The notes: generated by a model from the sequence alone, not told the origin. Shown: positions 1 through 8,638, numbered from the stretch's first letter. The stretch: 64,000 bases of DNA from Flavobacterium psychrotrophum (GCF_003403075.1 NZ_CP031557.1:3224001-3288000), one strand, 5' to 3'. Made by a program: numbers and translations.

Positions 1-2583
1 AGGCAGCAGTGTATTCCAGTCTAATTTCTCATCAAGCACATCTTCTATACGCACGGTTATTGCATTTGCAGTACCTGTGTTTTGAAAACGAACCATATAG
101 TCAAGGTAATTGTTTATTTGAGAAGTTGTAATAATTTCCCCTTGTAAAACCTGCTTATCATTAGGGTCAAAAGAATTTACTACTTCCTGGTCAAAACTAA
201 AACGGTTATCATCTGGCGTGTTGTCATCTACTGTTGTTACTATTGTAGCCCCCAGTTCTAAAAATGGTGTACCAACTAATGGAGGCATCGCGGTGCGTAG
301 CGTAATGTCTATCGTTTTAGTCTCAAAGGGCTGGATAGAAGCTATATCAAATTTAAGCAAGGCTGGGTTAGGCTGTATAGCAACCGGTACCTGGCTGGCC
401 GTTACGTATACCTGCTTAAGCGTATCGTAACCAAAATTAGCTGTAGCATTAGTTACTGTTGTTGTACCTACGTTTTGCACCACCAGGCGATACTGTGCTT
501 CAAAACCTGGACGTGCCTGTGTAAGAGGGAGTATCGTAACCCTTAAATCCTGTACAGACTGGTTAGCTGTAAGGCAAAAATCGAGCGGTTGCGTGGCACC
601 TGTACCTGTAAAGCTAAAACTTGAAATTGCAGGTGTAACGGTGTAATAAGATGGCACGTTAACCAGATTCAATGTGTAGCTTCCTTCAGGCAGTTCTAAA
701 TTATATTGCGCTTGTGCATCAGAAAAAACTCTGTAGCTAAACTGCCCATTGTTTGCACTAACCATAATATTTGTAGCATTGATATCTGCATTATCACATC
801 CATTAGCATTTTCATCAAAACGGATGTTGCCTGAAATAGTGTTGCCCATGCAACTTTCATCAAGGCTATCCCCGGAAATAACCCAACCAAGCTGGCTTAT
901 TAAATACTGCCTTACTCCATAGTCGCAATAATGCAGATTATTTGACCGCAATACTTTATTCTCCAGCCTTAATTCTGCAAATCGGCCAAGTAATAGGTCA
1001 TAGTTGTTAGTATCCATTGCTGTTCTTCCTACAAAATACATGGGTCCCGGAAATATTGGCGCCGCAAAAGAAACCCCGGGGTTAAAGTTCCATGAAGAAA
1101 TATCCTGATTAAATGATGAACCGAACATTCCCCTCATATTTAAAACATTAGACACATCCCAGTTATTAAGGGGCTGATTAAATAAGGGACTAAACATACT
1201 CTCCATTGTAGTTACCGCAGAAACATTCCAGTTGTTTAACGGCTGGTTAAATGCTAAAGCACTATTAAACATACTACTCATATCTACAACGTGAGACACA
1301 TCCCAACTTTCTATAGGCTGGTTAAACATTGCCGCACCAGTAAACATGCGTTGCATACTGGTAACAGACGATACATTCCAATTACTTAAAGGCTGATTAA
1401 AAAGTGAAGTTTGGCAAAACATCTCAAACATACTAAGTACGTTTGAAACATTCCAGTTGTTTAATGACTGGTTAAACACTGTATTTCTAAACATACTTTG
1501 CATATTTGTTACAGCAGAGACATTCCAGTTGTCAAGAGGCTGATCATACGCCCCGTTTTCTGCAAACATTTCCTGCATCGTTGTAACATGAGATACGTTC
1601 CAGTTATTTAAAGGATGGTTAAAATGTGAATTTTTAAACATTCCCTGCAGATTCTCTACAGATGAAACATCCCAGTTATTTAATGGCTGATTAAATGCAG
1701 ATGCATCAAACATTTGCTGCATATTTACAACACCAGAAACATTCCAGTTGTTAAGCTGCTGATTAAAATCATAGGTGTTACTAAACATTTCCTGCATATT
1801 AGTAACTCCAGACACATTCCAGTTATCTAACGGCTGGTTAAAAGCTTCTGCATTACTAAACATACTTTTCATATTAATCGCTGCAGAAACATTCCAGTTA
1901 TTGAGTGGAAAGTTATAGGGTGTTGCCATGAATAATCCTTCCATATTGACCACCATAGAAACATCCCAGCTAATTAAGTCCTGATTAAATGCCTGTGCGG
2001 CATAAAACATGTTTTTCATGTTGTTTACATTAGACACGTCCCAATCATTCAGCGGCTGGTTAAATACAGTTGCCATATTAAAAAGCCCCTCCATATCTGT
2101 TACATTAGAAACATCCCAATTATTAATGGGTTGATTAAACATCGCCGCCCCTTTAAACATGTTTTTCATACTTGTAACTGCACTTAAGTCAGGCGTATCA
2201 GTTGCATTAACGGTTAAGTTAGTACAACCTAAAAAAGCCTCTTCCATAGTGCTCCAGTGTGCAGTACCCCATTGTTCTATTGTTTTTAATTTCTCGGGGT
2301 ATACATTTCCAAAAAATGAAATCCTGCTATAGTTTCCTGATAATGTTACAGTATAAATACCCGGGGCAGCATAAGTATGGTAAGACTCACCACTCTGGTT
2401 GGTTAAGACACTACCATCTCCAAAATTTACAGTATAATTATTTGATGGAGAATAAACTACCGGCACACTAATATCCAGGTTTTCACCGCCAACTTCATAA
2501 GTCATTATAAAATCAGCAGGATTTTGAGCATTAGCAAAAGGTACAACAAGCGTAAAGACGAGCAGTAAGTAAAGCTTTTTCAT
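1..2583 (-). CDS. Secreted BspA-like protein with DUF285 repeat array (C-terminus beyond window)
   Basis: The reading frame is open for 861 codons from the ATG at 2583 to the window edge with no stop, so it is partial. The start MKKLYLLLVFTLVVPFANAQ is a clear signal peptide. A PKD-like segment follows (VNFGDGS, residues about 55-85). Then come about 14 repeats, nearly all exactly 25 residues (75 bp), around the core FNQPLNNWDVSNV with MxxMF before it: the DUF285/BspA leucine-rich-like repeat of surface proteins. After the repeats are beta-sandwich-like segments and the motif SFDPNDK followed by VRFQNTGTA, typical of flavobacterial exported proteins that usually end in a T9SS sorting domain; that end is outside the window. 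A near-consensus -7 box TATTTTTC lies at 2604-2611, with TTG 23 bases further upstream. Likely role (inferred): cell-surface binding or adhesion. Confidence 0.85.
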   Translation of the reverse strand, partial: MKKLYLLLVFTLVVPFANAQNPADFIMTYEVGGENLDISVPVVYSPSNNYTVNFGDGSVLTNQSGESYHTYAAPGIYTVTLSGNYSRISFFGNVYPEKLKTIEQWGTAHWSTMEEAFLGCTNLTVNATDTPDLSAVTSMKNMFKGAAMFNQPINNWDVSNVTDMEGLFNMATVFNQPLNDWDVSNVNNMKNMFYAAQAFNQDLISWDVSMVVNMEGLFMATPYNFPLNNWNVSAAINMKSMFSNAEAFNQPLDNWNVSGVTNMQEMFSNTYDFNQQLNNWNVSGVVNMQQMFDASAFNQPLNNWDVSSVENLQGMFKNSHFNHPLNNWNVSHVTTMQEMFAENGAYDQPLDNWNVSAVTNMQSMFRNTVFNQSLNNWNVSNVLSMFEMFCQTSLFNQPLSNWNVSSVTSMQRMFTGAAMFNQPIESWDVSHVVDMSSMFNSALAFNQPLNNWNVSAVTTMESMFSPLFNQPLNNWDVSNVLNMRGMFGSSFNQDISSWNFNPGVSFAAPIFPGPMYFVGRTAMDTNNYDLLLGRFAELRLENKVLRSNNLHYCDYGVRQYLISQLGWVISGDSLDESCMGNTISGNIRFDENANGCDNADINATNIMVSANNGQFSYRVFSDAQAQYNLELPEGSYTLNLVNVPSYYTVTPAISSFSFTGTGATQPLDFCLTANQSVQDLRVTILPLTQARPGFEAQYRLVVQNVGTTTVTNATANFGYDTLKQVYVTASQVPVAIQPNPALLKFDIASIQPFETKTIDITLRTAMPPLVGTPFLELGATIVTTVDDNTPDDNRFSFDQEVVNSFDPNDKQVLQGEIITTSQINNYLDYMVRFQNTGTANAITVRIEDVLDEKLDWNTLLP
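1081..2190 (-). repeat. DUF285 coding repeat array, 75-bp period
   Basis: On the plus strand the complement of the NWDVS core (consensus acatcccagttatt) recurs every 75 bases, for example at 1889, 1961, 2036 and 2111; one step (1889 to 1961) is 72 bases. About 14 copies are visible. The repeats are diverged at the nucleotide level but keep the protein core, so selection acts on the protein. Confidence 0.85.
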
Positions 2584-2640
2584 AAGTGGTTGGTTTTGAT
2601 GCTGAAAAATACTAATTTTTAGCACGCAACGAACCAACGC

Positions 2641-2680
2641 GATAAAAAAATTAAGCCGGAAACAAAACTGCTTCCGGCTT
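2641..2680 (-). terminator. Rho-independent terminator of kynU
   Basis: Stem AAGCCGGAA (2672-2680 read on the minus strand) pairs with TTCCGGCTT (2653-2661) and is followed on the minus strand by a T-rich run. It lies 20 bases after the kynU stop. Confidence 0.8.
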
Positions 2681-2699
2681 AATAAATCTAAAGGACAAC

Positions 2700-3983
2700 T
2701 TATTTTTTATGCGATAAGATACCCGCTTTTAATACCTGCCCAAACTCATACATATCTTCATAAGAACAGTACAAAGGCACAGGAGCAAGGCGTATAACAT
2801 TTGGCTCACGCCAGTCGGTTATTACCCCGGCTTTCATAAGGTATTCAAACAACGAGCGGCCTTCACCATGCAGGAATACTGACAACTGACTGGCACGTTC
2901 GGCAGGTTCAGATGGCGTAAGTATCTCAAAATGCCCGTTAACCTCGCGGTTTATTTCATGCAGTATAAATTCAAGGTATGACGTAATGTGATCGCGCTTT
3001 TGAATCAGTGCCGGCATACCCACCTCATCAAACATTTCTACCGATGCCAGGTAAGGCGCCAGTGATAGTATAGGCAGGTTACTTATTTGCCAGCCCTCTG
3101 CCCCACGCACGGGGTCAAACTGCGGCTCCATTAAAAAGCGGCGTTCTTTATTGTGGCCCCACCATCCGGAAAAACGTGGCAGGTCGAAGTCGTTATGGTG
3201 CATTTCGTGCACAAAAGCACCAGATGCGTTGCCCGGGCCGCTGTTCATGTATTTATAACTGCACCAGGCAGCAAAGTCTACATTCCAGTTGTGTAGTTCC
3301 AGCGCTATGTTACCGGCAGCATGGGCAAGATCCCAGCCTACATAGGCACCGGCATCCTGGCCTGCTTTAGTAATGGTTTTCATATCAAACACCTGGCCTG
3401 TGTAGTAGTTAACACCGCCCATAAGCACAAGTGCAAGCTCGTCGCCCACTTCGGCTATCTTAGCCAGCACATCTTCCAGGCGGATGTTGTGTTCGCCCTC
3501 ACGGCGCTTTATCTCAACAATAGTATCTTTTGGGTCGTAGCCATGAAACTTAACCTGGCTTTGTATCATGTACTGGTCGCTGGGAAATGCTTTTTCTTCG
3601 CAAATTATTTTAAAACGCTTTGCTGTAGGCTGGTAAAAAGTAACCATAAGCAAATGCAGGTTTACTGTAAGAGTGTTCATTACCGTAACTTCTTTAGGTA
3701 GTGCACCTACAATTTTACTTAACGGAGCTGCAAAGCGCTCCTGGTAATCCCACCATGGCTTATCGGCATAGAAGTGGCCTTCTACAGCAAGTTTAGCCCA
3801 GTCGTCCATAACCTCATCTACATAGGCTTTAGTGCGCTTAGGCTGCAAGCCAAGTGAATTTCCTGTAAAGTAAATAACCTGTTTGCCATTAACGTGCGGG
3901 AAATGAAATTCATCCCTGTATTTGGCCAGCTTGTCTTTGGCATCAAGCTGTTGTGCAAATTCTCGTGTATTTTTAAAGTCCAT
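2700..3983 (-). CDS. kynU: Kynureninase
   Basis: PLP enzyme (EC 3.7.1.3) that hydrolyses kynurenine or 3-hydroxykynurenine to anthranilate or 3-hydroxyanthranilate plus alanine, in tryptophan catabolism; cytosolic. The 427-residue protein is full length for the family. PLP-binding signatures are GWDLAHA (Asp about 218) and CSYKYMNSGPG with the Schiff-base lysine at about 244. I start at the ATG at 3983 (MDFKNT). The frame can be extended to a TTG at 4007, but that codon lies inside the exact -7 box TATTTTTG, so the longer form would begin before the transcript. It is a single-gene unit with its own promoter and terminator. No other kynurenine-pathway gene is in view. Confidence 0.95.
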   Translation of the reverse strand: MDFKNTREFAQQLDAKDKLAKYRDEFHFPHVNGKQVIYFTGNSLGLQPKRTKAYVDEVMDDWAKLAVEGHFYADKPWWDYQERFAAPLSKIVGALPKEVTVMNTLTVNLHLLMVTFYQPTAKRFKIICEEKAFPSDQYMIQSQVKFHGYDPKDTIVEIKRREGEHNIRLEDVLAKIAEVGDELALVLMGGVNYYTGQVFDMKTITKAGQDAGAYVGWDLAHAAGNIALELHNWNVDFAAWCSYKYMNSGPGNASGAFVHEMHHNDFDLPRFSGWWGHNKERRFLMEPQFDPVRGAEGWQISNLPILSLAPYLASVEMFDEVGMPALIQKRDHITSYLEFILHEINREVNGHFEILTPSEPAERASQLSVFLHGEGRSLFEYLMKAGVITDWREPNVIRLAPVPLYCSYEDMYEFGQVLKAGILSHKK

Positions 3984-4004
3984 TTGTTGTGTTTGTGTAC
4001 TAAG

Positions 4005-4012
4005 CAAAAATA
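4005..4012 (-). promoter_or_regulatory. -7 box TATTTTTG of kynU
   Basis: Exact match to the Bacteroidota TAnnTTTG element, ending 22 bases before the kynU ATG. No clear TTG (-33) element is seen upstream. Confidence 0.65.
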
Positions 4013-4088
4013 CAGAAATAGATTTAAAATGTTAGAAGTATGGCGTCTGAAGTTTAAATAACGACCAGTCACAAAATAAAGCAATCTG

Positions 4089-4110
4089 TTTTTACGATAT
4101 ATCGTAAAAA
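4089..4110. promoter_or_regulatory. Perfect palindrome around TACGATATATCGTA, upstream of kynU
   Basis: The 22 bases form a perfect inverted repeat centred on ATATAT, lying about 77 bases upstream of the kynU -7 box. The same 14-bp core recurs at 4206-4219. It could be an operator; the regulator is unknown. Confidence 0.45.
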
Positions 4111-4160
4111 AATGGGAGTTAAAGTCTACAACAAGCAGCAAGATCTACTTAGGTTATGGC

Positions 4161-4191
4161 AATAAAAAAAGCAGCCCTCTTAAAGGGCTGC
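4161..4191 (-). terminator. Rho-independent terminator of queA
   Basis: GCAGCCCT pairs with AGGGCTGC (4171-4178 and 4184-4191). On the minus strand the stem is followed by TTTTTTTATT, about 30 bases after the queA stop. Confidence 0.85.
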
Positions 4192-4204
4192 TTATATGTT
4201 TTTT

Positions 4205-4220
4205 TTACGATATATCGTAA
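4205..4220. promoter_or_regulatory. Second copy of palindrome TACGATATATCGTA, just after queA
   Basis: The 16-base perfect inverted repeat sits directly after the queA stop and before its terminator. It shares its core with 4089-4110. Confidence 0.4.
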
Positions 4221-4221
4221 A

Positions 4222-5271
4222 TTATAGTATCAGCATGGCATCACCATAAGTATAAAAACGGTACCCTTCTTTAATAGCCTCGTCATACGCTTTGCGCATA
4301 AGGTCGTGGCCCATAAAGGCAGAGATCATCATTAACAGTGTAGACTTAGGTGTATGGAAGTTAGTAACCATACAGTCTGCCACGCTAAAATCATACGGAG
4401 GGAAGATAAACTTGTTTGTCCAGCCTACATAAGGGTTAAGTGTCCTTGCTGATGAAACAGAACTTTCCATAGCACGCATAGATGTAGTACCTATAGCACA
4501 TATTTTATGCTTCTTGGCTTTAGCCTTATTTACAACATCACAGGCCTCCTGAGTAATGATAAGCTCTTCAGAGTCCATCTTATGCTTACTAAGATCTTCA
4601 ACCTCTACAGGATTAAAAGTACCAAGGCCTACGTGCAGGGTTATTTCTGCAAAGTCGATACCTTTTATCTCCAGCCTCTTAAGCAAGTGCTTAGAAAAGT
4701 GAAGTCCGGCTGTAGGTGCTGCAACGGCTCCTTCTTCTTTTGCATAAATAGTCTGGTAGCGCTCAGCATCTTCAGGTACTACTTCGCGGTTTATGTATTT
4801 AGGTATCGGGGTTTCGCCCAGCTCAGTAAGCTTGCTGCGAAACTCTTCATAAGAACCATCATAAAGGAAACGAAGGGTACGTCCGCGCGATGTTGTGTTG
4901 TCTATAACCTCAGCTACAAGGCTGTCATCATCACCAAAATAAAGCTTGTTACCAATACGTATTTTACGTGCCGGGTCTACAAGAACATCCCACAGGCGCT
5001 GCTCGCTGTTAAGTTCCCTTAAAAGGAAAACCTCTATACGTGCACCTGTTTTTTCTTTATTACCATAAAGGCGCGCCGGAAAAACCTTAGTGTTGTTAAG
5101 CACCATTACGTCGCCTTCATCAAAATATTCTATGATATCCTTAAACAGGCGATGCTCTATAGTTTGTGTTTTGCGGTTAACAACCATAAGCTTAGACTCA
5201 TCCCTGTTTTCTGCCGGAAACTCTGCCAGGAGCTCCTTAGGCAGGTTGAAATTGAAGTTGGATAATTTCAT
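4222..5271 (-). CDS. queA: tRNA preQ1(34) S-adenosylmethionine ribosyltransferase-isomerase
   Basis: Transfers and isomerises the ribosyl part of SAM onto preQ1-modified tRNA, giving epoxyqueuosine, the penultimate step of queuosine synthesis; cytosolic. The 349 residues match the usual family length. Family signatures include [20 protein letters not shown] at the N-terminus, GETPIPKYI (about 152-160), the [13 protein letters not shown] motif (181-193) and [14 protein letters not shown] near the C-terminus. ATG start at 5271, with an exact -7 box 21 bases upstream and a terminator downstream, so it is probably monocistronic. The promoter lies between queA and aroA. Confidence 0.96.
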   Translation of the reverse strand: MKLSNFNFNLPKELLAEFPAENRDESKLMVVNRKTQTIEHRLFKDIIEYFDEGDVMVLNNTKVFPARLYGNKEKTGARIEVFLLRELNSEQRLWDVLVDPARKIRIGNKLYFGDDDSLVAEVIDNTTSRGRTLRFLYDGSYEEFRSKLTELGETPIPKYINREVVPEDAERYQTIYAKEEGAVAAPTAGLHFSKHLLKRLEIKGIDFAEITLHVGLGTFNPVEVEDLSKHKMDSEELIITQEACDVVNKAKAKKHKICAIGTTSMRAMESSVSSARTLNPYVGWTNKFIFPPYDFSVADCMVTNFHTPKSTLLMMISAFMGHDLMRKAYDEAIKEGYRFYTYGDAMLIL

Positions 5272-5292
5272 TTCTATTTTTTAAATTGACTG

Positions 5293-5300
5293 CAAATATA
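5293..5300 (-). promoter_or_regulatory. -7 box TATATTTG of queA
   Basis: Exact TAnnTTTG match, with TTG 21 bases further upstream (5322-5324), within the usual Flavobacterium spacing; ends 21 bases before the queA ATG. Confidence 0.7.
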
Positions 5301-5367
5301 CTATCGTCAGATAGGCGTTGTCAAGTGTTTTGCCATTTATTTACAATTACTACTGACAATCAAACCA

Positions 5368-6690
5368 CTACAACTCATTTACAACAAAGCCTAACTGTTG
5401 CATGTCATCCCAAAACGTAGGAAAAGATTTGCTTACCACTTCAGCATTATTAATGGTAAAGGCCGTTTTTACAGCGAGTGGTGCAAAGGCCATAGCCATA
5501 CGGTGGTCGTTGTAAGTGGCTACTTCTAACACTTCTGCTTTGGTGACGGCGGGGGTAAGATTAAATAAATTATGCGGTTCCAGCGTAAGGCTATCGTTAG
5601 TAACCGTAATATCGGCCCCAAATTTAGAAAGCTCTGCTTTAAGGGCTTCCAGCCTGTCGGTTTCTTTTATCTTTAACGTATGCAGTCCCGTTAAATGACA
5701 TCCAATACCTAATCCAAAACACGTTACCGCTATGGTCTGTGCAATGTCGGGCGTATTGTTTAGTTCAAAGTTTAAAGTTTCAGGTTTCATGTTGAGCTTC
5801 GTAAGCGTAATTTCACTGTCGCAAAATGTAGTATCAACTCCAAACGCCTTATAAATACTTACCAAAGCACTATCTCCCTGCAGGCTGTTTTCTTTATAAA
5901 ATGATATTGTAACGGCGGTACCAACAGGGCTCAAAGCTACAATGCTGTAAAAATATGATGCCGAACTCCAGTCGCTTTCGACTGTGATTGAAGATTTCAG
6001 ATTGAAGATTTCGGATTGAGCTTCACTCGTGCTGTCCCGGTTGTCAGATTCCCTCTCTGTTTGAAATTTGTGATTTGAAATTTGTGATTTCACTTTAATC
6101 ACATTTCCTTCAAAACTATTTTGTATCCCCAGCTCTGTAAGCAGGCCGAGGGTCATATTTATATAAGGTATAGAAGTCAGCTCTCCCTCAAGGGTTAGTT
6201 CAATGCCGTTTTCAAGTTTTGATGCAATGAGCAAAAGTGCCGTTATATACTGGCTGCTTACATCTGCCTTAATAGCGGTTTTACCCCCTGCCAGTTTCTT
6301 TCCGTTTATTTTCAGCGGTGGATATCCTTCATTTTCAGTATAAGCTATGTCTGCCCCAAGGCTACGAAGGGCATCTACGAGTACGCCTATAGGGCGCTCC
6401 TTCATACGCTGGCTACCTGTAAGCACCACGCTTCTACCCTCTTTTTGTGCAAAGTAGGCGGTAAGAAAACGCATAGCGGTACCCGCATGATGAATGTCTA
6501 CTACGGCATTTGTACTTGCCAGCGCACTTTGCATGGCAATACTATCGTCTGACTCTGATATGTTTTCTATGCTAATACCCGGATACAGCGCCTGTAGTAA
6601 CAATAGCCTGTTTGTTTCGCTTTTGCTGCCCGTTATCTTTATGCTTTCGCCAGACTTTATAGTGCCTGCCGTACTTATTTTTATGTTCAT
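5368..6690 (-). CDS. aroA: 3-phosphoshikimate 1-carboxyvinyltransferase (EPSP synthase) with repeat-derived insertions
   Basis: Joins PEP to shikimate-3-phosphate in the shikimate pathway to aromatic amino acids; cytosolic. Signatures: ITGSKSETNRLLL (19-31), HAGTAMRFLTAYF (68-80), SSQYITALL (145-153), catalytic Asp at about 315 (NTPDIAQT), KETDRLEALK (342-351) and YNDHRMAM (393-400). At 440 residues it is longer than the family members I know (usually a little over 400). The excess is mainly residues 202-234, low-complexity text between KVK and ITVESDWSSAS whose DNA is made of near-repeats such as GATTGAAGATTTC and GAAATTTGTGATTT. A smaller one is at 299-308. The frame is intact and all catalytic motifs are present, so it is probably functional. 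It is downstream of a small membrane gene and the MazG-like gene, likely one operon. Confidence 0.94.
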   Translation of the reverse strand: MNIKISTAGTIKSGESIKITGSKSETNRLLLLQALYPGISIENISESDDSIAMQSALASTNAVVDIHHAGTAMRFLTAYFAQKEGRSVVLTGSQRMKERPIGVLVDALRSLGADIAYTENEGYPPLKINGKKLAGGKTAIKADVSSQYITALLLIASKLENGIELTLEGELTSIPYINMTLGLLTELGIQNSFEGNVIKVKSQISNHKFQTERESDNRDSTSEAQSEIFNLKSSITVESDWSSASYFYSIVALSPVGTAVTISFYKENSLQGDSALVSIYKAFGVDTTFCDSEITLTKLNMKPETLNFELNNTPDIAQTIAVTCFGLGIGCHLTGLHTLKIKETDRLEALKAELSKFGADITVTNDSLTLEPHNLFNLTPAVTKAEVLEVATYNDHRMAMAFAPLAVKTAFTINNAEVVSKSFPTFWDDMQQLGFVVNEL

Positions 6691-6696
6691 ATTACT

Positions 6697-6882
6697 CTAT
6701 GCCTTTTTATCCTGCGGCTTTTTCTTTTTCAGAAAAAAAACCTGCGCCAGGGTTATAATTACTGCCCATAGTATAATAAACCACCAGCGCATACCATGAG
6801 AACTGGTTATGTATTCTATAAGGCAGGCTATACCAAAGTTAATGACCAATGCCGTCGCAATATTTACAAACTTAATTTTCAT
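6697..6882 (-). CDS. Small two-helix membrane protein of unknown function
   Basis: A 61-residue protein with two hydrophobic segments (about 7-24 and 32-50) and a strongly basic C-terminal tail KKKKPQDKKA, expected to stay in the cytoplasm. I do not recognise the family. It begins with ATG at 6882, six bases after the MazG-like gene, and ends six bases before aroA, which argues for a real, co-transcribed gene. Confidence 0.65.
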   Translation of the reverse strand: MKIKFVNIATALVINFGIACLIEYITSSHGMRWWFIILWAVIITLAQVFFLKKKKPQDKKA

Positions 6883-6888
6883 GTGCAG

Positions 6889-7215
6889 TTATTTCAGCTT
6901 CTCGTTATTGTGGTGACGGTCGTGGTCGCGCTTGGTTTTAATATCCATTTTTTTATCAAAAGCCGCCTGCAAATCAGTACCCGTTTGATTAGCCAGGCAA
7001 AGCACTACAAAAACCACATCGGCCAGTTCTTCGCCCAGATCTTTATTTTTATCGCTTTCTTTTTCGCTCTGCTCACCATAGCGGCGCGCAATAATACGGG
7101 CCACCTCTCCCACCTCTTCGGTAAGCTGTGCCATATTGGTAAGCTCATTAAAATAGCGCACACCGTGCTCTTTTATCCAGTTGTCTACTACAAGCTGTGC
7201 ATTTTTTATATTCAT
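6889..7215 (-). CDS. MazG-like nucleotide pyrophosphohydrolase
   Basis: All-alpha NTP pyrophosphatase of the MazG/dUTPase-like superfamily, 108 residues, cytosolic. It is expected to hydrolyse a nucleoside triphosphate to the monophosphate and pyrophosphate as house-cleaning; the substrate cannot be told from sequence. The metal-binding pattern is visible: EEVGEVAR (residues 33-40) and ELADVVFVV (63-71), the ExxE...ExxD signature. ATG at 7215; a 7/8 match to the -7 box (TACTTTTA, 7240-7247) lies upstream. First gene of a probable three-gene unit with the small membrane protein and aroA. Confidence 0.88.
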   Translation of the reverse strand: MNIKNAQLVVDNWIKEHGVRYFNELTNMAQLTEEVGEVARIIARRYGEQSEKESDKNKDLGEELADVVFVVLCLANQTGTDLQAAFDKKMDIKTKRDHDRHHNNEKLK

Positions 7216-7440
7216 GGTGTGTTTAAATTTTAGAAAGGCTAAAAGTAACCAATATAAATAAAACCAAAAAGCTAAACTTCAAATTACAAATAGCAAAAGC
7301 CAAACAACGAATTACAATATCCACGTATCTACAAACAACCATTATGTGTTAAATAAATATTTTTTCATCCAACCGTGTAACTTTTTTGATGCTCCTTACG
7401 TATAACTACTGAATATTTAAATTAACTCAGGAATTTTTAC

Positions 7441-8304
7441 ATGAGACAGTTAAAAATTACAAAGCAGGTAACCAACAGGGAAACTGCTTCATTAGACAAA
7501 TACCTCCAGGAGATTGGTAAAGTAGACCTTATTACGGCGGATGAGGAGGTAGAACTGGCACAGCGCATTAAAGCGGGTGACCAGCGTGCACTAGAAAAAC
7601 TGACGAAAGCTAACCTGCGTTTTGTGGTATCGGTTGCTAAACAATACCAAAACCAGGGCCTTACCCTGCCCGACCTTATTAACGAAGGTAACCTGGGTCT
7701 TATAAAAGCCGCACAACGTTTTGACGAAACACGTGGTTTTAAATTTATTTCTTACGCCGTATGGTGGATTCGCCAGTCGATCCTTCAGGCGCTTGCTGAG
7801 CAGTCTCGTATTGTAAGGCTTCCGCTTAACAAAATTGGCTCGATCAACAAGATCAATAAAATGTATGCCCTGCTTGAGCAAAGTAACGAGCGTGCGCCTT
7901 CGGCAGAAGAAATTGCCAAAGAGCTTGACATGACCGTTAACGATGTTAAAGAGAGTATGAAAAACAGTGGCCGCCACCTATCTATGGATGCGCCGCTTGT
8001 AGAAGGTGAAGACTCTAACCTGTATGACGTATTACGTTCTGGTGAGTCTCCAAACCCGGACAGGGAGCTTATTCATGAGTCGCTTCGTACTGAAATAGAG
8101 CGCGCCCTTGAAACCCTTACTCCGCGTGAGGCTGATGTTGTAAGGCTTTACTTCGGTTTAGGCGACCAGCACCCAATGACACTTGAGGAAATAGGTGAAA
8201 CTTTTGACCTTACCCGCGAGCGTGTACGCCAAATTAAAGAAAAGGCTATCAGGAGGTTAAAACACACCTCTCGCAGCAAGATCCTTAAAACATACCTTGG
8301 TTAA
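7441..8304 (+). CDS. rpoD: Primary RNA polymerase sigma factor (RpoD/SigA, Bacteroidota short form)
   Basis: Directs RNA polymerase to housekeeping promoters. Length 287 with no region 1.1, as is normal for this phylum. Region 1.2 begins at about residue 17 ([10 protein letters not shown]), region 2 covers [17 protein letters not shown] to [19 protein letters not shown] (about 50-123), region 3 [12 protein letters not shown] onwards, and region 4.2 [20 protein letters not shown] (246-265) is the -35-type recognition helix. The partner promoters in this window, with TAnnTTTG -7 boxes, are what this factor is known to read in the phylum. ATG at 7441; no exact -7 box of its own found in the 225 bases upstream. 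Confidence 0.97.
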   Translation: MRQLKITKQVTNRETASLDKYLQEIGKVDLITADEEVELAQRIKAGDQRALEKLTKANLRFVVSVAKQYQNQGLTLPDLINEGNLGLIKAAQRFDETRGFKFISYAVWWIRQSILQALAEQSRIVRLPLNKIGSINKINKMYALLEQSNERAPSAEEIAKELDMTVNDVKESMKNSGRHLSMDAPLVEGEDSNLYDVLRSGESPNPDRELIHESLRTEIERALETLTPREADVVRLYFGLGDQHPMTLEEIGETFDLTRERVRQIKEKAIRRLKHTSRSKILKTYLG

Positions 8305-8319
8305 TACCGTATAAGCAAA

Positions 8320-8480
8320 AAAGCACCGCCGGAATTTCATATTTTAAATAAAATTTGTATTTTGGCGGTTCCAATTGCGATATATACCTTTTTAAAATAT
8401 AGAAGACACCAACAGTTCAATAACTGTTCGTTTTTTGATTGATGATTGAACTCCGGCTGATTACCGGAGTTTTTCTTTTT
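8320..8480 (+). ncRNA. Candidate structured RNA or 3' element between rpoD and the repeat island
   Basis: No ORF. An outer pairing ACCGCC/GGCGGT spans about 8323-8368. A second hairpin AACAGTT-CAAT-AACTGTT is at 8411-8428. The last hairpin, CTCCGG-CTGATTA-CCGGAG at 8451-8469, is followed by TTTTTCTTTTT, a good intrinsic terminator. GTTCAAT (8415-8421) can also pair with ATTGAAC (8445-8451), giving an alternative fold that competes with the 8411-8428 hairpin. It may be a separate small RNA or only the rpoD 3' end; no exact -7 box is seen in front. Confidence 0.35.
8451..8480 (+). terminator. Rho-independent terminator downstream of rpoD
   Basis: CTCCGG/CCGGAG stem with seven-base loop, followed by TTTTTCTTTTT. 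Confidence 0.75.
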
Positions 8481-8553
8481 ATAGAAATTACCGATTAAAA
8501 ATAGTAACGATTGTTTCTTACAAATATTGTGTAGTAATCGTATTTAGCAATAA

Positions 8554-8599
8554 ACTCTTACACCTGACAGGTTTTTGAAAACCTGTCAGGTGTAAGAGT
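8554..8599. repeat. Long palindromic repeat (ACACCTGACAGG type)
   Basis: ACTCTTACACCTGACAGGTT and the following TT on the left arm (8554-8575) are matched perfectly by the right arm (8578-8599). It has the form of a REP-like intergenic element of the kind common in Flavobacterium genomes. Confidence 0.75.
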
Positions 8600-8638
8600 C
8601 TGATTTCTTTACGTGCCGGCATATAAGCCCGCGTTTCT

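Noticed and set aside
3984..4007. Extended start of kynureninase at a TTG
   Set aside because: The TTG lies inside the exact -7 promoter box TATTTTTG; the ATG at 3983 gives the normal family N-terminus.
8431..8447. Shared TTTGATTGATGATT text with 29527-29540
   Set aside because: A 14-base match in AT-rich DNA is likely by chance in a window of this size, and the contexts differ.
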